The notes under the pieces: generated by a model
Seen by the model: the letters and a program-made list of their open reading frames with translations, nothing else
Database searches by the model: none
Told to the model about the DNA's origin: nothing
Source of the DNA: Bacillota bacterium
Lineage (GTDB): Bacteria > Bacillota > Clostridia > Lachnospirales > Lachnospiraceae
NCBI GenBank assembly: GCA_023415055.1
Contig: JAEZLZ010000140.1
Span: 51,198-115,197, forward strand
Length of the DNA: 64,000 nt
Direction: 5' to 3'
Shown here: piece by piece, positions 1 through 7,384 of the stretch
How positions within the stretch are numbered: the stretch's first letter is position 1
Layout of the letters: the number at the start of each line of letters is the position of its first letter
Made by a program: the position numbers and the translations under genes

Positions 1-357
1 CAGGTTCTCATAGTATACCTCACGTCTGGAATGCTTTTCGTTGTTTGGAAAAGCAGACAATAAAAGAGGTCTTCGTTCAGTCGGCAACAGATCCGGATGA
101 AAATGTATGGTATAACGCCGGTAAGGTTGCTCGGACCTGACCTTTACTCCGTGAAAGACATGGGGAGAGAGTAAAAGCAGGCTGTGAGGCGTCGGTCGGT
201 ACAGCTTGCCCTCGACCAAATAATCTACTTCTCCCTCAATAAAGTAATAGATTTCGTAAATATTATGACAATGAATCTGATGGGCGGGGGTCATTTCATT
301 GCTTAGATTATATGCAAATTGTACTTGATTCGTATCGATACTGCTTAAGTGTGCCAT
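1..357 (-). CDS. AraC family transcriptional regulator, N-terminal part (cut by window start)
   Basis: The reverse strand is open for 119 codons from an ATG at 357 to the window edge. The translation begins MAHLSSIDTNQVQFAYNLSN and carries a cupin-like sensor pattern: HQIHCHNIYEIYYFIEGEV (His-rich strand, then a glycine turn) followed by SLLLLSPHVFHGVK and RRYTIHFHPDLL. This order is typical of the AraC_binding cupin domain, which senses a sugar. The C-terminal helix-turn-helix would lie outside the window. It is divergent from the isomerase/Gfo-Idh operon that starts at 559, so it probably controls that operon. The family call is good; the ligand is unknown. Confidence 0.8.
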   Translation of the reverse strand, partial: MAHLSSIDTNQVQFAYNLSNEMTPAHQIHCHNIYEIYYFIEGEVDYLVEGKLYRPTPHSLLLLSPHVFHGVKVRSEQPYRRYTIHFHPDLLPTERRPLLLSAFPNNEKHSRREVYYENL

Positions 358-466
358 GTAGGGCCGCCTTTCCGAGTATGATTTATAATGTATTTTGGAA
401 AATCGTATCATCTTTCGATGAGAATCTGTGAGATGTGTTATACATATTATATTGGATCAGGGCTAT

Positions 467-524
467 ATTTGCAATATAACTAGGATCATTTGCAATGGAA
501 GAATTCGTATACAACTATTATAAT
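467..524 (+). promoter_or_regulatory. Promoter with AraC-type direct repeat
   Basis: Two identical 9-bp copies of ATTTGCAAT lie at 467-475 and 488-496, exactly 21 bp (two helical turns) apart. A TATAAT -10 box follows at 519-524 with no good -35. The spacing is what AraC-family activators usually bind, and the second half-site sits over the missing -35. I infer this is the operator of the divergent AraC gene. Confidence 0.55.
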
Positions 525-558
525 GAAAGAAAAATAGATACGGAGGGAGAGATTTTTA

Positions 559-1317
559 ATGATCTTAGGTGCTCAGCTATATACAGTCCGATCTTATACA
601 CAAACTGAGAAAGATCTGGATTATACACTCGAGCAGATTGCAAAAATAGGTTATACGACGGTACAGGTCTCCGGAATTGGTGCATCCATTCAGCCACAAA
701 CGGTTAAAGAATTATGTGATAAGCATAACCTGAAGATAGTGATTACCCATAGCGATGCAAATCGTATCCTGAATGATACCGAACAATTAATTGAGGATCA
801 TAAAAGGATGGGTTGCCATTATATCGGATTGGGAAGTATGCCGGAGAAGTACCGTAATCCCGAGTGGTTTCACCATTTTTATTCAGATTATATAGAGGCG
901 GCGAAAAAAATTCGAGATGCTGGAATGTTATTCATGTATCATAACCACAATTTCGAATTTGAGAAGGTGGACGGTAAATATTACTTGGAATATATGATGG
1001 AGAAATTCGACTCATCAGAGTTTGGCTTTACCCTGGATACCTATTGGCTGCAAGCCGCAGGAGCAGATGTTTGCCAGTGGATCGAACGATTAAAGGATCG
1101 TATTCCTTGTGTACATCTGAAGGATATGGCGATGCTAAAACACGAGGCGGTTATGGCACCGGTACTGGAGGGCAATATGAACTTTGAAAAAATTCTTAGC
1201 ACTCTTGAGGCAACGAATTGCCAATATTTGCTCGTAGAACAGGATGTATGTCAAGAAAGTCCCTTTGAATGTCTCGCAAAGAGCTATCGGAATCTGGCGG
1301 CTTTAGGCTATCACTGA
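559..1317 (+). CDS. Sugar phosphate isomerase/epimerase (xylose isomerase-like TIM barrel)
   Basis: A 252-residue protein with the xylose isomerase-like TIM-barrel pattern. It opens MILGAQLYTVRS, has the metal-site strand YHNHNFEFE near residue 130, then FTLDTYWLQAAGAD near 158 and HLKDM near 187, as in IolE/IolI and related epimerases. The length is usual for the family. The ATG follows a GGAGGG site 11 bases upstream. It is the first gene of a run with two Gfo/Idh/MocA dehydrogenases, which often act with such isomerases on keto-inositols or keto-sugars. The substrate is not determinable from sequence. Confidence 0.8.
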   Translation: MILGAQLYTVRSYTQTEKDLDYTLEQIAKIGYTTVQVSGIGASIQPQTVKELCDKHNLKIVITHSDANRILNDTEQLIEDHKRMGCHYIGLGSMPEKYRNPEWFHHFYSDYIEAAKKIRDAGMLFMYHNHNFEFEKVDGKYYLEYMMEKFDSSEFGFTLDTYWLQAAGADVCQWIERLKDRIPCVHLKDMAMLKHEAVMAPVLEGNMNFEKILSTLEATNCQYLLVEQDVCQESPFECLAKSYRNLAALGYH

Positions 1318-1405
1318 TGGTCGAAGGTAAGTGATAAGTTGTTGGGTAAGCGGATGGATAACATAATAATTCATTGGATCTTTATAATATAAGAGAGGAA
1401 ATGAT

Positions 1406-2584
1406 ATGGAGAAGGTACGTATTGGAATAATTGGAATTGGAAATATGGGAAGCAGCCACTGCAGAACAATCTTAAACGGAGAAGTGCCGGAGCTTATATT
1501 GACTGCAGTAGCTGATCTTCGAGAGAACAGAAGAGAGTGGGCGAGGGAGCAGCTCCCTCGTGAGGTTGCTGTCTTTGATTCCGGAGATGAGCTGATTGCA
1601 TCAAAGATCTGCGATGCGGTACTCATAGCAACGCCTCATTATGAACATCCGAGATTGGCGATTCTTGCCTTTGAGAAAGGACTTCATGTAATGTGTGAAA
1701 AGCCTGCCGGCGTTTACACCAAGCAGGTAAGAGAGATGAACGCTGCCGCAGAGCAAAGCGGATTAGTATTTGCTATGATGTTCAATCAGAGAACCAATCA
1801 CGTATATCGGAAGATGTATGAGTTGGTGCAAAGCGGGGAATACGGTCAAATCAAAAGAGTGAACTGGATCATTACAGACTGGTATCGGACTCAGGCATAT
1901 TATAACTCCGGTGGGTGGAGAGCGACCTGGGCTGGGGAAGGCGGCGGAGTTCTCCTTAATCAGTGCCCACACAATCTGGATCTGCTGCAGTGGATCTGCG
2001 GTATGCCAAATAAGGTTCAGGCCTTCTGCCATAATGGTAAATGGCACGATATTGAGGTTGAGGATGATGTGACCGCATACCTGGAGTATCCGAATGGGGC
2101 AACCGGTGTCTTTGTTACAACGACCGGTGATGCTCCGGGAACCAATCGCTTTGAAGTCACGTTGGAGCGTGCCAAGCTGGTTTGTGAAAATGATAAACTC
2201 CTGATGTATGAGCTTGAGATGAGTGAAAGAAAACATTGCTTTACGGCAGTAGAAGGTTTTGATAAGCCGAAGGGAAGTTGGGTAGAGGTAGAAAGTGATG
2301 GGGAGAATCCACAGCATGCGGGAGTACTTCGTGCATTTTCAGGAAGAATCCTTCATGGCACACCCTTAGTTGCAGAGGGTAAGGAAGGAATCCGCGGTCT
2401 TACGCTATCCAATGCGATGCATCTGTCCAGCTGGTTGAATACTTCGGTAGAGTTACCCTTCGATGAGGAATTGTATTTGACAAAATTAAATGAACACAGA
2501 GCTTCCTCTATAGAAAAGACGGTCGTAAAAGAAGCAACCTTTTCTACCCAGGATAGTTATGGAACAGGGAGGAATACCAGATGA
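1406..2584 (+). CDS. Gfo/Idh/MocA family NAD(P)-dependent oxidoreductase
   Basis: 392 residues. The N-terminal Rossmann fold shows GIIGIGNMGSSHCR at residues 7-20, and the family's substrate-side motif CEKPAG (Glu-Lys-Pro) lies near 97-102. The C-terminal Gfo/Idh domain includes GGWRATWAGEGGGVLLNQ and HNLDLLQWICG, where His/Asp are the usual catalytic-region residues. It likely oxidises or reduces a sugar or inositol hydroxyl. The next gene starts inside its stop codon (ATGA, 4-bp overlap), so the two are translationally coupled. The substrate is unknown. Confidence 0.85.
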   Translation: MEKVRIGIIGIGNMGSSHCRTILNGEVPELILTAVADLRENRREWAREQLPREVAVFDSGDELIASKICDAVLIATPHYEHPRLAILAFEKGLHVMCEKPAGVYTKQVREMNAAAEQSGLVFAMMFNQRTNHVYRKMYELVQSGEYGQIKRVNWIITDWYRTQAYYNSGGWRATWAGEGGGVLLNQCPHNLDLLQWICGMPNKVQAFCHNGKWHDIEVEDDVTAYLEYPNGATGVFVTTTGDAPGTNRFEVTLERAKLVCENDKLLMYELEMSERKHCFTAVEGFDKPKGSWVEVESDGENPQHAGVLRAFSGRILHGTPLVAEGKEGIRGLTLSNAMHLSSWLNTSVELPFDEELYLTKLNEHRASSIEKTVVKEATFSTQDSYGTGRNTR

Positions 2585-3612
2585 GAATCGGTATTGTCGG
2601 CTGCGGAGGGATCGCAGCCATTCATGCAGCATGTATCCAGAAGCTAGCCGGACTTGAACTGGTCGCTTATGCAGATGTTAAGCCGGAGCGAGCAGCAGCC
2701 TTTGCAAAACAATACGGCGGTAATGCTTATTCCTCTATGGAGGAGATGGTTGAAAGGGAGAAACCGGATGCCATCCATATCTGTACCCCACACTATCTGC
2801 ATACTCCGATGGCAATCTATGGTCTGCAGCATGGCGTTCATGTATTCATGGAAAAACCACCGGTGATCACTCCCAGGCAATGGAAGGAGCTTAAGGAGGA
2901 GGCTCTTCACTCTGAGTTTCAGCTTGGATTGTGCTTTCAGAATCGCTATAATCCCAGTATTATCAAAGCACAGGAGCTGATCACCTCCGGTCAGGCAGGA
3001 AAGGTAATCGGTGCAAGAGGTATCGTTACCTGGAATCGTACCAGAGAGTACTATACTGGCAGTGATTGGAGAGGAAGACTGGAATTCGAAGGTGGAGGTG
3101 CCTTAATCAACCAGTCCATTCATACACTAGACCTATTGCATTATCTGGTTGGGCAATCACCGGAGAGTATTGATGCTGTGATTGGAAATCAGCACCTGAA
3201 GGGTGTAATCGAGGTGGAGGATATGATGTCCGCCTATATCAGATATCCGGGGGCAATCGTCTGCTTCTATGTGACAACAGCATATAATGCAGATTCAGCC
3301 CCATTTATTGAGATAAACTGTGAAAATATGATCCTTCGCATCGAGGAGCTGAGTGTAACCTGTTATCATAAAAATGGCGATTTTGAACGGCTTCCCATTG
3401 AGGGAAAGAAGGGTTACGGCAAAAGCTACTGGGGTGCGGGACATGAGGATTGTATTCATGATTTTTATCAGAGCATTGAGCAGAAACGGAGATTCCGGCT
3501 TAATGTATCTACGATGGAGGAGACGGTTTTATTGATGTTAGGTGCCTATGAATCAGCAAGAAACGGACGTGAAGTTTCTTTTATTGCGCCATCTTCAACA
3601 GATATGCGATAA
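2581..3612 (+). CDS. Gfo/Idh/MocA family oxidoreductase, second paralogue
   Basis: 343 residues. The Rossmann motif GIVGCGGIAAIHAA is at the N-terminus, MEKPPV (Glu-Lys-Pro) near residue 90, and the C-terminal domain has FEGGGALINQSIHTLDLL. It is related to the preceding gene and overlaps it by 4 bp, so both are probably made together and may act in sequence (oxidation, then reduction of the isomerised product). Its 3' end overlaps the last 32 bases of the convergent small gene at 3581-3940. Confidence 0.85.
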   Translation: MRIGIVGCGGIAAIHAACIQKLAGLELVAYADVKPERAAAFAKQYGGNAYSSMEEMVEREKPDAIHICTPHYLHTPMAIYGLQHGVHVFMEKPPVITPRQWKELKEEALHSEFQLGLCFQNRYNPSIIKAQELITSGQAGKVIGARGIVTWNRTREYYTGSDWRGRLEFEGGGALINQSIHTLDLLHYLVGQSPESIDAVIGNQHLKGVIEVEDMMSAYIRYPGAIVCFYVTTAYNADSAPFIEINCENMILRIEELSVTCYHKNGDFERLPIEGKKGYGKSYWGAGHEDCIHDFYQSIEQKRRFRLNVSTMEETVLLMLGAYESARNGREVSFIAPSSTDMR

Positions 3613-3940
3613 TGCTATCTACATTGCCATGATCAAATTCATCTAAACTCATTTTGTAATAGTCTGTTCTCTCCAAGCCTTCATAATTCTGATATTGTGA
3701 AACATATGGAGAAATCAACATCAAATTATAACCCTCTCGTTTTAGTGACTGTAGATCACCATGGTTGACATCTTCGTATACTTCATAATATAAGCCGTTT
3801 TCTTTCAGCTTCTTTTCTAAATTATCCTTCAAAACACGAGAGCGGCTTTTTTTAAAGGGATTGATGTGAGAATTGATATCAACACCGGTACGCAAACCTA
3901 TACTCGCAGAAAAGACAATGACTATTTTTCTGTTTTTCAT
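3581..3940 (-). CDS. Conserved-looking small protein, function unknown
   Basis: 119 residues starting MKNRKIVIVFSASIGLRTG, with an AAGGAG site 10 bases before the ATG. The first strand and glycine-rich turn look like a small alpha/beta fold such as a PTS IIB-type or flavodoxin-like domain, but there is no clear phosphorylatable Cys, so I do not assign that function. The middle is basic (PFKKSRSRVLKDNLEKKLKE) and the tail is acidic (MSLDEFDHGNVDS). It is convergent with and overlaps the Gfo/Idh gene. It has a plausible start and gene-like composition, but I do not recognise the family. Confidence 0.5.
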   Translation of the reverse strand: MKNRKIVIVFSASIGLRTGVDINSHINPFKKSRSRVLKDNLEKKLKENGLYYEVYEDVNHGDLQSLKREGYNLMLISPYVSQYQNYEGLERTDYYKMSLDEFDHGNVDSIIAYLLKMAQ

Positions 3941-4064
3941 TACATATCATCTCCTTCTGAAATTTACATTATTATACAATATTACTCGATTATAGTAAAT
4001 ATGTATATATAATATGCAACGTCAGTTTCTGAATTTCGCATGCTTGGGAGCTAAGAAGCTGGGA

Positions 4065-4093
4065 TTGACATTTTTTTCTGAGGAGGGTATAAT
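4065..4093 (+). promoter_or_regulatory. Consensus sigma-A promoter of the ptsI leader
   Basis: TTGACA at 4065-4070, a 17-base spacer, then TATAAT at 4088-4093. Both hexamers match the consensus exactly. Transcription would start near 4100, just before the antiterminator site. Confidence 0.8.
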
Positions 4094-4109
4094 TCAACTA
4101 TAATTAATT

Positions 4110-4138
4110 GGATTGTAACTGTTCGAGCAGGCAAGACC
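4110..4138 (+). promoter_or_regulatory. Ribonucleic antiterminator (RAT) of the BglG/LicT/SacY family
   Basis: The leader contains GGATTGTAACTG followed after a short gap by GAGCAGGCAAGACC, which matches the well-known RAT pattern (GGATTGTTACTG...GCAGGCAAAACC) bound by BglG-type antiterminators. Its last bases, AAGACC, are also the first bases of the terminator stem at 4133, so folding of one excludes the other. This is the expected attenuator layout. The cognate antiterminator gene is not in the window. Confidence 0.75.
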
Positions 4139-4178
4139 AACTTAGTAATAAGAGATTATTACTTTGTTGGTCTTTTTT
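4133..4178 (+). terminator. Intrinsic terminator in the ptsI leader, overlapping the RAT
   Basis: AAGACCAAC (4133-4141) pairs with GTTGGTCTT (4166-4174), and inside it AGTAATAA (4144-4151) pairs with TTATTACT (4156-4163) around a GAGA loop. A run of T follows. It lies about 80 bases after the promoter and before the coding region, so it would end most transcripts unless antitermination occurs. Confidence 0.85.
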
Positions 4179-4223
4179 AAATCACAGGAAATTGCGTCCT
4201 ATGATTTAAAAAGCCCTCCGGAT

Positions 4224-4339
4224 AGCGAACGTAGTTCGCTTTGGGATGACGCACCTCGCGGAGAGGAAGTTATTGCTACGCAATCCGCAGTCAGGCAATG
4301 CCTGCGAAGCAGGCATCGAAAGTGTCAGCTTGCTGACAC
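4224..4339. repeat. Palindromic interspersed repeat, copy 1
   Basis: A string of small perfect hairpins with 2-3-base loops: AGCGAAC-GTA-GTTCGCT (4224-4240), ATTGC-TAC-GCAAT, ATGCCTGC-GAA-GCAGGCAT (4298-4316) and GTGTCAGC-TT-GCTGACAC (to 4339). The segment 4267-4339 aligns without gaps to 32677-32749, 64 of 73 bases identical by eye. It sits between the leader terminator and ptsI and has no convincing coding content. Confidence 0.75.
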
Positions 4340-4455
4340 TTTGTTCTACTAAATCAAGGTTTGCAATATTACAACGAAGTATAATTTATGTTTAAATAAA
4401 ATGGTTGGGTTTCGTAATGATCCATTTCATATTAAATTTATAAGGAGTGAAGAGC

Positions 4456-6075
4456 ATGGTGGTATTGGAAGGAAAAAGCGTATGCAAAGGTATTGCAATC
4501 GGGGAACTGAAATTCTATCAGAAGGCAGTGAAGGAAGTGACTAGGGGTATCGTCGATGAGCCGAAGCTGGAACTGGAACGTTTTGAAACGGCGAGAGTTA
4601 AGTCGATCGGGCAGCTTAAGGAACTCTATGAGAAGGCATTGACTGAGGTTGGGGAAGAGAGTGCAATGATATTTCAGGTTCATCAGATGATGTTAGAAGA
4701 CACGGAATACCTGAACGCAGTGAGAAATCTAATCTGTGACCAAGGTGTCAATGCGGAATATGCAGTTACTGCCACTGGCGATACCTTTACTTTGCTCTTT
4801 GACTCGATGGAAGATGAGTATATGAAGGAAAGAGCAGCCGATATTAAAGATATCTCTGCGAGGATGCTGCGTGCTTTGTGTGATGAGGAGGAATTGTTCG
4901 CTGTCACAGAGCCTGTGATCCTCGCGGCGGTGGATCTGGCTCCCAGTGAGACGATTCAAATGGATAAAAGTAAGATATTATCTTTTGTTACACAAAAAGG
5001 TTCCGTGAACTCTCATACAGCTATCCTGGCAAGAACGATGAATATACCGGCAATCGTCGGTATTGGAGAAAATCTTAAGGAGGAATATGAAGGAAGAACC
5101 ATTATTGTCGACGGTTTTACCGGAAAGCTTTATATTGATCCTCAGGAAAATCTTCTCCTTGAATACCGACAGAAGCTTAAGAGAGAAGAAGAGCAGAAAG
5201 CACTTCTGCTCAAACTTCGAGGCAAGGAGAATATCACAAAATCAGGTCAGAGAATCAATGTCTATGCTAATATTGGAGAACTTGGGGATCTTCCCGAGGT
5301 AATTAAAAATGATGCCGGAGGAATTGGTTTACTCCGCAGTGAATTCATATATCTTAACAGTGATACCTATCCGACCGAGGAGGAGCAATTTATTATTTAT
5401 AGACAGATTGCGGAGGGGATGAACGGAAAAAAGGTGATTATCCGTACCTTAGACATCGGAGCGGATAAGCAAGCCTCCTATTTCCAATTACCAAAGGAGG
5501 AAAATCCGGCGATGGGGTACCGTGCTATCCGCATCTGCCTGACGCAGAAGGAGATCTTTAAGACACAACTGCGGGCGATTTATCGCGCATCCGCATATGG
5601 CAATATCTCCATCATGTTTCCGATGATCATCACCCTTGAGGAGGTGCGAAGGATCAAGGAGATCATCGCAGAGGTTAAAAATGAACTTCGAGAACAGGGC
5701 ATATTATATAAAGAGGTTATGGAGCTTGGAATTATGGTTGAGACACCGGCAGCAGTTATGATCAGTGACGAGCTTGCGAAGGAGGTAGACTTCTTCAGTA
5801 TCGGAACCAATGACCTTACCCAGTATACTACCGCGGTTGATCGTCAGAACCCAAAGCTGGAGCCATTCTATCATCCGCATCACCCTGCTGTACTGAGGAT
5901 GATTAAGATAACGGCGGAGAACGCTCATAAGAATGGTATTTGGGTCGGCATCTGCGGAGAGTTGGCAGCAGATCTGTCACTAACAGAGGAATTTACCCGA
6001 ATGGGAATCGATGAGCTGAGCGTTGCACCCGGTATGGTACTGGAACTTCGCCAAAAGATTCGGGAATTAGAGTAA
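4456..6075 (+). CDS. ptsI: PTS enzyme I (phosphoenolpyruvate-protein phosphotransferase)
   Basis: Cytosolic enzyme that takes phosphate from phosphoenolpyruvate onto His and passes it to HPr. From the ATG at 4456 the protein is 539 residues, slightly shorter than the common 570. The phosphohistidine segment is KGSVNSHTAILAR (His187), followed by NIPAIVGIG. The C-terminal PEP-binding barrel has GIGLLRSEF (near 289), MGYRAIR, IMVETPAA, FFSIGTNDLTQY (near 447) and the active-site GICGELAAD (Cys500). An upstream in-frame GTG at 4447 overlaps the AAGGAG site and is unlikely to be used. No ptsH is adjacent. Expression is probably controlled by the RAT/terminator leader. Confidence 0.95.
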   Translation: MVVLEGKSVCKGIAIGELKFYQKAVKEVTRGIVDEPKLELERFETARVKSIGQLKELYEKALTEVGEESAMIFQVHQMMLEDTEYLNAVRNLICDQGVNAEYAVTATGDTFTLLFDSMEDEYMKERAADIKDISARMLRALCDEEELFAVTEPVILAAVDLAPSETIQMDKSKILSFVTQKGSVNSHTAILARTMNIPAIVGIGENLKEEYEGRTIIVDGFTGKLYIDPQENLLLEYRQKLKREEEQKALLLKLRGKENITKSGQRINVYANIGELGDLPEVIKNDAGGIGLLRSEFIYLNSDTYPTEEEQFIIYRQIAEGMNGKKVIIRTLDIGADKQASYFQLPKEENPAMGYRAIRICLTQKEIFKTQLRAIYRASAYGNISIMFPMIITLEEVRRIKEIIAEVKNELREQGILYKEVMELGIMVETPAAVMISDELAKEVDFFSIGTNDLTQYTTAVDRQNPKLEPFYHPHHPAVLRMIKITAENAHKNGIWVGICGELAADLSLTEEFTRMGIDELSVAPGMVLELRQKIRELE

Positions 6076-6280
6076 GACGGACAACCCGGTGGTAAAAAAT
6101 AGAGTAGATTAATGAAAAGTAGAGATAGGGTAAAGATTATCCCCATGTATGCCGATATAAATAAAAGAATTGTGCGGATGCATAATAAAAGATACGAAAT
6201 AGGATAAGTCTATTTCCGAATATGGAAATCATACAAATTACGGGGGAAGACTATGATACATTGGATGAAAAGGAGGATCT

Positions 6281-7090
6281 ATGACGGGAAAAGAATATTT
6301 TAAGAAACAGACCCTCTTTTTACTGAGTGTCGCTTGTATATTCATAGTCCTGATCTTCTTCTTTGGAAAAAAGCCAGAGGTATATGCCTCGGGGAAGGTT
6401 CAGACATCGATCACTGTATCCTTTGATGCTACCGGAGGCAACGCGGATTCCGATGCGATGCTTACTACCTACGGGGATACCTATGGTGAATTACCGTCTG
6501 CAACCAGAGAAAATTATATTTTTGACGGATGGTATACCTATGCCAGTGGTGGGATCAAGGTTACAGAGGCAACCAAGATAATCAAACCTCTAGACCATAC
6601 CTTGTATGCAAGGTGGCTTGGTGAAGAGAAGGAGATTACACTGGAACCGGATGGCGGTACCCTAAATAATACTACGGTCAAGGTATATTACGGTACAAAA
6701 TTCCGTAATCAGCTGCCAATACCATCAAAACCAAATAACAGGTTTTTAGGTTGGTATACAGCTGCGAGTGATGGCGATCAGATTACCGTGAAGACGATCT
6801 ATGATGACAAGACGCCTACAACGCTATATGCTCATTGGGCTGAGAGTTCGATTAAAGTAGTGTTTATCGCATTTAATGGAGAAGCCTATGAGAAGGAAGT
6901 GTCAAACGGTCTGGCCTATGGAGAATTACCGGAACCGGAGAAGGAAAACTATATCTTCGGCGGTTGGTATAAATATAAGGATTACACGAAACATAATGCA
7001 AAAGCAGTTACAGCAGATACCATCGTCGATGAGGTCGGCCTGATCAAGCTGTTTGCCAGATGGTATCGTGATGCCGGGTCTCAGGATTAG
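6281..7090 (+). CDS. Exported protein with three InlB-type B-repeats
   Basis: 269 residues. An N-terminal hydrophobic segment (residues 11-29, after KEYFKKQ) is a signal peptide or membrane anchor. Then come three Listeria-Bacteroides (InlB B, Flg_new) repeats, each with the pattern strand, FDGWYT/FLGWYT/FGGWYK, and LYARW/LYAHW/LFARW, at about residues 45-110, 115-185 and 190-262. No LPXTG sorting motif or lipobox is seen, so it is either secreted or held by the N-terminal anchor. A strong AAGGAGG site precedes the ATG. Its role is unknown; such repeats are common in cell-surface proteins of gut Firmicutes. Confidence 0.8.
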   Translation: MTGKEYFKKQTLFLLSVACIFIVLIFFFGKKPEVYASGKVQTSITVSFDATGGNADSDAMLTTYGDTYGELPSATRENYIFDGWYTYASGGIKVTEATKIIKPLDHTLYARWLGEEKEITLEPDGGTLNNTTVKVYYGTKFRNQLPIPSKPNNRFLGWYTAASDGDQITVKTIYDDKTPTTLYAHWAESSIKVVFIAFNGEAYEKEVSNGLAYGELPEPEKENYIFGGWYKYKDYTKHNAKAVTADTIVDEVGLIKLFARWYRDAGSQD

Positions 7091-7139
7091 TCTCGTTTGA
7101 TCGCTTGATAAAGCATTTTTCATAGAAATAAATAGATGA

Positions 7140-7210
7140 AGCAGATTATACCCAATACTCAGACGCTATAAGAAGCGGTGTCTGACAGCGGGATATAGTC
7201 TGCTTTATTT
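7140..7210 (+). terminator. Probable terminator after the InlB-repeat gene
   Basis: AGCAGATTATA (7140-7150) pairs with TATAGTCTGCT (7194-7204) with one G-T pair. Inside, CAGACGC pairs with the GC...GTCTG segment. TTTATTT follows. Confidence 0.55.
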
Positions 7211-7251
7211 GATTCATAGGAAAGACATGTTCGATGAATGTACAATAAATA

Positions 7252-7314
7252 TTAGATAGATATCGAATATAATGCTTGACAAATATAAAACATGATGTTA
7301 GATTGGTATCTAAC
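7252..7314 (+). promoter_or_regulatory. Promoter and two related operators for the MFS/ArsR-like operon
   Basis: A promoter is read as TTGACA (7276-7281), 17 bases, TAGATT (7299-7304). A perfect palindrome GTTAGAT-TGGT-ATCTAAC (7297-7314) covers the -10. A second, imperfect copy TTAGATAGATATCGAA lies at 7252-7267, just upstream of the -35. The positions fit a repressor site, probably for the winged-helix protein encoded second in the operon. Confidence 0.55.
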
Positions 7315-7384
7315 AAGGATTAGATGTAGATGGTACTTAAATGTCAAGTAATGACTAAGGTTTTGGAAGGAAAGGGGATCTACA

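Noticed and set aside
1763..2317. Reverse-strand open frame of 184 codons opposite the first Gfo/Idh gene
   Set aside because: It is a shadow of the clearly coding strand, without a ribosome site or recognisable domain.
3581..3940. Small gene as a PTS IIB component
   Set aside because: Its first strand is suggestive, but no conserved phosphorylation cysteine or histidine motif was found and the nearby ptsI is not evidence enough.
4164..4352. Open frame of 62 codons between the ptsI terminator and ptsI
   Set aside because: It lies within the terminator arm and the hairpin-rich repeat, has no ribosome site and its translation has no protein-like features.
4447..4455. GTG at 4447 as start of ptsI
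   Set aside because: The GTG is part of the AAGGAG ribosome site that serves the ATG at 4456.
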